Source of the DNA: Kitagawia praeruptora
Lineage: Eukaryota > Streptophyta > Magnoliopsida > Apiales > Apiaceae
Assembly: GCA_037693485.1 (NCBI GenBank)
Contig: CM075353.1
Coordinates: 6,706,001 to 6,770,000 of the forward strand
DNA: 64,000 nucleotides
Direction of reading: 5' to 3'
Shown here: piece by piece, positions 59,156 through 64,000 of the stretch
Numbering within the stretch: position 1 is the stretch's first letter
How the letters are laid out: every line of letters begins with the position of its first letter
The notes under the pieces: generated by a model
What the model was told of the DNA's origin: nothing
The model's database searches: none
Seen by the model: only the letters and a program-made list of their open reading frames with translations
Program-made: the position numbers and the translations under genes

Positions 59156-59824
59156 TCATTTGTAACTGAGATGACCGAATCTTCGGTGCCAGAGGTAAGC
59201 CACGTCTTCAATGGTGGCTTGGAAACAATTTTCCTTGTTTTCTCTTTTGATTGATTGAATTCTTGATAACAACACAAACATTCGATTTGCTGTCATGTTG
59301 GTTTGGAAAACCAAACCCTTTGTGTTGTGATAAATTCGACACTTATTTGACTGCATTACTACAGCCAAGCCCTTTTCATGAAGCTGTCCAACACTGAGAA
59401 GATTGTTCTTCAAACCGATCACATAATACACATCCCGTACAAGATGATTCACTCCTTTTATGGTCAATCAAACACTTCCTTTTCCAACAACGTTCATGCT
59501 TGCATAATTCCCCAATCTAACCACCTTGCCGAACCCTTCTTCTAACTCATAGAAGAGCGATAAATCACCACACATGTGATTACTGCACCCAGAATCAATA
59601 TACCACGCAACATCTTGATCGCCTCCAAGCGTGTCAACATACACCTTTAGCACCATCTCTTCGGATTCCTCTAAACCTGTTTCCTTACCCCATGGTTGGT
59701 GACCCCTACCTCTGCCTTGTCCCCGACCTCCTCGAAAAGTAGCTCTTCGCTGTCCTCTTCTGCCATAACTCTCTTCATGAGTTACTTTCAAGGCATGTTC
59801 ATCTTCTCCACCTGTTTTGAACTT
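59156..59824 (-). pseudogene. Protease and pre-integrase region of the Tork-like copia
   Basis: WYIDSGCSNHMCGD (aspartic protease, DSG), KNNLLSVGQLHEKG and the integrase start WHRRFGHLSYK. Arg/Gly-rich GGRGQGRGRGHQ precedes the protease. A TGA near 59465-59467 sits where Arg fits (CGA to TGA). Confidence 0.82.
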
Positions 59825-60415
59825 TTACTCATGAATGAGCAAAGAACTTTGCAAGGCATCCATAGATAGTTGATCTATGTCTTTGGCTTCCTCAATGGAA
59901 CAAACAATGTAGTTCCACTTATCAGTAAGGGTTCTCAAAATCTTCTCAATGATCTTCACATCTTTCCCATAATTCCTCATGTTGTTTGCAACCATCATTA
60001 CTCTACTAAAGTAATCTGTGATCGATTCACCCTGCTTCATTGCTAAGACCTCAAAATCTCGACGTAGACGATTGAGTTGAGCTCTCTTTACTCGTGCATT
60101 TCCCTAACACTTCAACTTCATGGAATCCCAAAGCTGTTTAGATGTCTCCTTCTGAGTGACCGTCTTCATAATTGACATGTCAAGTGACTCAAACAAGTAA
60201 TTCTTAGCCTTCAAATCCTTCAGCTTCATCTCCTCTAGGCTCGTTATTTGCGCTACCGTCATACCGTCCCTACTCGTCGGCTCTGTGTAGCCTGATTCGA
60301 CATCAACCCAATACTCCTTGGATCAAAAGAGATTCTCCATGACCATGCTCCAATGATCGTAGTCGCCGTCAAACTTCGGAATGGAGGCTGCTGCAAAGTT
60401 AGCTTCTGAACCCAT
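59825..60415 (-). pseudogene. Gag of the Tork-like copia
   Basis: Starts at ATG 60415 (MGSEANFAAASIPKFDGDYD). It contains the typical copia Gag core (YLFESLDMSIMKTV, RVKRAQLNRLRRDFE, LTDKWNYIVCSIEE). Stops: TGA near 60322, TAG near 60106 in KC*GNARVKR (Gln expected) and TAA near 59825 in HE*KFK (Gln expected). Confidence 0.82.
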
Positions 60416-60470
60416 CTATTTTCACTCCCTCGAGTGTTTTCTTACTATTTTCAAATTTCTCAAGTCACCT

Positions 60471-60482
60471 CGCTCTGATACA
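60471..60482 (-). other. Primer-binding site of the Tork-like copia
   Basis: TGTATCAGAGCG on the - strand, a near match to the tRNA-Met site TGGTATCAGAGC, next to the LTR end. Confidence 0.7.
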
Positions 60483-60485
60483 AAA

Positions 60486-60781
60486 TGTTAAATGCAACAA
60501 GAACTCAAAAAGCAAATAACAATTCTGGGAATGACTTGTTTTATTACTTGTGAAAGTACAGCAAATAAATAGAGAGAAGCTACAGCTAGAATTAAGGAAA
60601 CCACTACTGCTAAAACAAAGCAACTACAGCTAAAAAAAGGAAACAAACTTGACTGAATCAACTAACGATAATGCTAAAGTCCACTAGCACATAATGCTAA
60701 AGACCATGACTCTTATTTGACTAAGAATTATCACATATATGCAACCAAAAGCAACGTTGCATCTGGTTGCATTTAGTTGCA
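60486..60781 (-). repeat. 5' LTR of the Tork-like copia
   Basis: On the + strand it runs TGTTAAATGCAAC...TTTAGTTGCA. Both ends carry the word ATGCAAC/GTTGCAT. The outer end is inferred from TG...CA because no partner LTR is available. Confidence 0.65.
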
Positions 60782-61295
60782 GACCGTATCTTTACAAATA
60801 AGATGGTATTTTTGCAAATTGCTTTTTTAAAGAAAAATGTTTTTGTAAATATTTTGAGAAGATGGTAAAATCGTAAAAAAAATTAGAAAAAATGATATTT
60901 TTAATAAATATTCTAAATTAATTTTCATTTGTATCTTTTTCCATTATACAATTACAAATCAGATTTTGTTGGCTTTTGTTTAAATGAAATCTTGAAGCAT
61001 CTGTCGAGAGAAAAAAAAAACATGAAGCATAGGAAATAGAAACAGAAGAATGCACATCAGGGGATGAAGATCCTCTATATAACGTTTTTGATATCGAGAT
61101 AAGCCCAACGTGTACAAAGATAAGCCCAACATAGTCCATATATTTATAAGTAAGCCCAACAAGTGTGAAACGTAAAATCCGTAAAAATGGGCCAACAAGT
61201 GTGAAACGTAATGTCCGTAAAAATTCTAACTTAACAAATGAGTCCTTTATAATCGGATGATTTATGATCCTTACAATTGGCAAATATTTTAATTA
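60782..61295. other. AT-rich intergenic DNA
   Basis: No gene. Between 61095 and 61225 AAGCCCAAC occurs three times and GGGCCAAC once, with a duplicated block containing AAGTGTGAAACGTAA. The words resemble plant site II promoter motifs, but no gene follows. Confidence 0.5.
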
Positions 61296-61547
61296 TCTAT
61301 ACTATTATATTAAAGCCGAAACATTGAAAGTTTTGGTTTTCTCTTAAATTTTGGTTTTCACTCTAATTATTTAATTTTAAATTATTTATAATATAAAACA
61401 AATCAAATAAATTTTATTATTATTAATTTTATTAATTAATATTACAAAGTTAAATTCCATAATAAAATATTATACTCTATTTTATTTAATCACATAATTT
61501 TAAAAGTATTTAAAAGTAACCCGTGCTTTGCACGGGCCCTAAGCTAG
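61296..61547 (+). mobile_element. Short non-autonomous Helitron
   Basis: It starts TCTATACTATTATATTAAAG after A and ends CTAG before T, as Helitrons insert between A and T. A perfect 7-bp stem with TTT loop (CCCGTGC TTT GCACGGG, 61520-61536) lies 11 bases before the CTAG end. 252 bp, AT-rich, no coding capacity. Confidence 0.85.
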
Positions 61548-61939
61548 TACAAGAAAATTCTTAAAATATCGAAATCCCTCCAAAATTAAATTTAAGTATT
61601 TTTTTTAAAACCGGTGAACGGGGAATATTCGATACAAGATTACAGAATTTACTCGAATCGAAACTTGAAATACTTTGGAGACGATCAAAATTGTCGAATC
61701 TACTGGAAACGAATTTATGAATTGGGAGGCGATTAAAGAAAATGCAAAGGCATGTGATCGCCTAGCTGTTCCACATTGCAGGCACAATACATTCTGCAAT
61801 ATAAAATGAGGCAATGCAATCTGATCTCGTTTTGTTCTAAATGGGTAATGGTTTTGGTAGTTGGCCAAGTAAGTAAAGAGGTGCTGCTGTAGTAGAAGCA
61901 AAAGCACGTTATGTCAGTAAAGTAGAATTAAATAATAAA

Positions 61940-61978
<39 letters not shown>

Positions 61979-62102
61979 TTATTAGTACTCCGTATTGATT
62001 TAGGAGGCTGGCTTGGCTGGCTAAAGGTGGGGAGTGGGAGGTTGATAGCCAGCCATAATTGAACAAAGAATCCCAAACCAAGCCTAGTACTAGTAGCAGT
62101 TT
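61548..62102. other. Intergenic DNA with an (ATT)n microsatellite
   Basis: No supported gene. The microsatellite is at about 61942-61974. A 100-codon - strand ORF (61605-61907) has no recognised motif. Confidence 0.5.
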
Positions 62103-62330
62103 AGTACTCCCTCTCCCTCCATCCAATTTTACCTTTGATTCTTTTTATGTATTTTAATATGTTCGATTAAAATATTTGTAATTAACATTTTCTCAATTTT
62201 TTTATTTTTTATAAAAATATAGATCTAATATTTTTATATTAAACAAAAAAATAAAAAAAAAATTATTTATAAATAACTCAACTCAATACATTAAAATATG
62301 TGAAAAGGCTATAAACACTTGCTCACCTCA
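62103..62330. mobile_element. Degraded Stowaway-like MITE end
   Basis: TACTCCCTCTCCCTCCATCC resembles the Stowaway terminal sequence (CTCCCTCCGTCCC next to TA). The opposite terminus was not found, so it is probably a fragment and its right limit is a guess. Confidence 0.4.
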
Positions 62331-62390
62331 CTTTCCTCACTAGAAATTTTTATTTGTAGAGTATCTTATATGGGTGGAGTTCCACGATTA

Positions 62391-62414
62391 CCCCCCCCCC
62401 CCCCCCCCCCCCCC
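62391..62414. repeat. Homopolymer of 24 C
   Basis: An uninterrupted C run. The exact length in the genome is doubtful because such runs are error-prone in assemblies. Confidence 0.85.
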
Positions 62415-62870
62415 AATTCAAATATCTTAGCACACTTTTTTTTCAAAAATTCGAATTCATGATCCTGCACTCCTGCAGTCCTGCTCCTGCACTTGTCCTT
62501 TTACTAGTACAAGCATGGTATTTGGGGTCTATTTAAAATTAGGGATATTTTGATTTGAATAGTGTTGTTCTGTTTTTGACTTCTCTAAATAAGATTTTTT
62601 TTAATTTTGATTTACGAGTGTTATTTTTGTAGTTTAAATTTTACGTTTCTCATGCATCCTGTTAATTAACTGTTAAAATCTAATTTAAATTTTAATATTT
62701 TTATATTTTAAGGATATGATTCAGGTGAGAACAATTTTTATACGTGAGAACAATTGTTCTGCACTCCTTTAAAAAATGTAAAATAATTATTTTTTATATT
62801 TTGCACATTTTCATTATTGTATTGTTCTACTTCAAAACAATTGGGTTTTCATTATTCTCACACTACACAA
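62415..62870. other. AT-rich intergenic DNA
   Basis: No gene or bounded repeat. GTGAGAACAATTGTTCTGCA near 62742-62761 contains the palindrome AGAACAATTGTTCT. Confidence 0.5.
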
Positions 62871-62981
62871 CGAATACATTTCAATACTCGTAACAATCTA
62901 ATAACAGATGATAGATCTATTTCGAATACATTTCAATACTCATAACAATCTAATACTCCGTAACAGATGACGGATCTATTT
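62871..62981. repeat. Tandem duplication of a 52-59 bp unit
   Basis: Two units begin CGAATACATTTCAATACTC (62871 and 62923) and end GATCTATTT. The second has a 7-base insertion (CTCCGTA-like) and a few substitutions. Confidence 0.85.
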
Positions 62982-63029
62982 ATACGTGAGTAATTTTTTA
63001 TAGGGATATGATCAGTATTGTAAAAAGCG

Positions 63030-63165
63030 GGAATCGGACTTAATCGGTAGAGGCACTGTCCAGGGATTAATCGGGTATTTGAGGATTAATCGGGATGATT
63101 AATCAAATAATCGTATTATTAATCAGTTCCGTAACCTATGGAACAGTGATTAATCGGTGATTAAT
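63030..63165. repeat. Cluster of (G)ATTAATCGG words
   Basis: TTAATCGG or ATTAATC recurs about eight times in 135 bp at irregular spacing. Meaning unknown. Confidence 0.6.
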
Positions 63166-63212
63166 TACCAATTTTTAGAACATAGGATATGAGATATCTA
63201 TATTTTTCTTTT

Positions 63213-63542
63213 GGGAAATGCTAACAATAGCCCTAAGGGCTAAGGGCTATGGTTAAGCATTAAATATTCTCATCTTTTCAACATTGATTTTAGTTATTTA
63301 ATTGTTTTTAAGTTTTTCAATGCTCTTTTACAACATCAATTCAATTTTCCAAATAATAATAGTGGGGCCCCCTGCATTCACATTAATTTCCACTAATAAA
63401 AAAATCCAAAATTGCTAAATAATTATTTTAAAATTCGTGCAAACTTGATGTATTAAATACAAATTTGACATTTTAAATGCATTTATCCACTTATATTAAT
63501 GTTTAACCAACCATAGCCCTTAGGGCTATGTTTAGCATTACC
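63213..63542. mobile_element. Mutator-like MITE
   Basis: 330 bp with terminal inverted repeats: GGGAAATGCTAACAATAGCC at the left and the complement of GGTAATGCTAAACATAGCC at the right, extending through CCTAAGGGCT. A 9-base flanking duplication TTTTCTTTT (63204-63212 and 63543-63551) fits Mutator-type insertion, though it is low complexity. No ORF. Confidence 0.75.
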
Positions 63543-63677
63543 TTTTCTTTTTTTTTTGGTTGATAAGGTGAATCTGACCGAAATGATTGGTGCGTTAATC
63601 GAATGCAACTGTTTCCTCATTATCACACCTGCCGTTTTGTCCCATATTCATGGTCTTATACATAAATAAATGATAAA

Positions 63678-63866
63678 GGGGTTGAGTTGGCACAGTCGTA
63701 AGTGCACAATCCGTGAACCGTGAGGTCACGGGTTCGATTCCTGCCGGGGCTCAAAAACCGAAAACAATTTCCCTACCTTTGTGTAGGGGCATGATTGCGT
63801 ACATCCTATCCCCTCAGATCCTGCTTATGCGGGATATAATAAGTACGTTGTGTTGTTGTGTTTTTT
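63678..63866 (+). mobile_element. tRNA-derived SINE, Au-like
   Basis: About 190 bp. An A-box-like TGGCACAGTCG (63688-63698) and a B box GGTTCGATTCC (63731-63741) form the tRNA-related head. The body contains CCTACCTTTGTGTAGGGG and TGCGTACATCCTATCCCCTC, recalling the Au SINE family. It ends in GTTGTTGTG plus T8. A 22-bp identical duplication flanks it (63656-63677 and 63867-63888, two T possibly from the tail), so the insertion is young. Confidence 0.85.
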
Positions 63867-63888
63867 TTATACATAAATAAATGATAAA

Positions 63889-64000
63889 TGAATATTTAAA
63901 AATAAATAAATAGATATAGAGAAGGAATCTCTCCTGAGGTTATCATACAAAGACAAAGAACCTATAAAATATGGTCCGCAGGAACATTTTTGGCCCGCAT
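63889..64000. other. Short intergenic tail
   Basis: AT-rich sequence to the window end. Nothing recognised. Confidence 0.5.

Larger units (their letters stand above)
56419..60781 (-). mobile_element. Tork/Tnt1-like Ty1/copia retrotransposon, 3' LTR not found
   Basis: The 5' LTR (60486-60781), a primer site at 60471-60482 and a gag-pol reading down to about 56570 are present on the - strand in copia order. After the RNase H end about 150 bases remain before the TATAT site of the large copia, and no second LTR is found there or to the left of 29705. The element is truncated or its 3' end was displaced by other insertions. Confidence 0.88.

Noticed and set aside
61605..61907. 100-codon - strand ORF as a host gene exon
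   Set aside because: No recognised motif, no splice or promoter context, and length is compatible with chance.
63678..63866. A functional tRNA gene
   Set aside because: A and B boxes are present but no full cloverleaf or acceptor stem; the body and tail match a SINE with target duplication.

Overview
The window is nuclear DNA of a flowering plant, most likely a eudicot. It is almost entirely nested LTR retrotransposons, with small DNA transposons and a SINE near the right end. I see no host gene I can support. No species is assigned; the plant call rests on plant-type Ty1/copia, Athila-like and chromovirus-like elements, tRNA-Asp and tRNA-Met primer sites, a Helitron, a Mutator-like MITE and an Au-type tRNA-derived SINE.

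Layout. (1) 1-5633: a non-autonomous Athila-like (Ty3/gypsy) element on the + strand, with its 5' LTR cut by the window edge. (2) 5634-10657: old, decayed Ty1/copia debris on the - strand. (3) 10658-16742: a complete copy of the same Athila-like family on the - strand, flanked by GAGAG duplications. (4) 16919-24170: a diverged relative on the - strand, flanked by CACTT, with a 610-bp tandem triplication. Elements 3 and 4 both sit inside the reverse transcriptase relic of one old SIRE-like copia, whose remaining parts are at 16748-16918 and 24176-27941 and whose 5' LTR starts at 27956. (5) 29711-56413: a large SIRE-like copia on the + strand (501-bp LTRs, TATAT duplications) with broken gag and pol, then an extra downstream coding region of about 1,700 codons and an antisense 85-codon ORF that faces it across a 510-bp spacer resembling a divergent promoter. 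(6) 42287-55823: a chromovirus-like gypsy element with 3,961-bp LTRs and ATTTT duplications, inserted exactly in front of the stop codon of that extra coding region. (7) 56419-60781: a Tork/Tnt1-like copia on the - strand, with its 5' LTR present and its 3' LTR not found. (8) 60782-64000: AT-rich intergenic DNA with a 252-bp Helitron, a Stowaway-like end, a 330-bp Mutator-like MITE and a SINE.

How it fits together. The insertions form a time series: old copia on the - strand, then Athila-like copies and the large copia (LTRs about 1-2% apart by eye), then the gypsy (about 0.4%) inside the large copia. The gypsy and the three Athila-like elements lack working pol genes, so they probably moved with enzymes supplied by other elements. 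Premature stops in the copia and Athila-like genes are mostly explained by single C-to-T changes (CAG, CAA or CGA to stop), as expected when methylated cytosines deaminate. The most unusual parts are the divergent antisense-ORF/extra-ORF module in the large copia and the capsid-less 'mini-Gag' ORF kept open in two Athila-like copies.

Limits: all homology calls are from reading motifs by eye, divergence figures are hand counts, and no alignment or database search was run.
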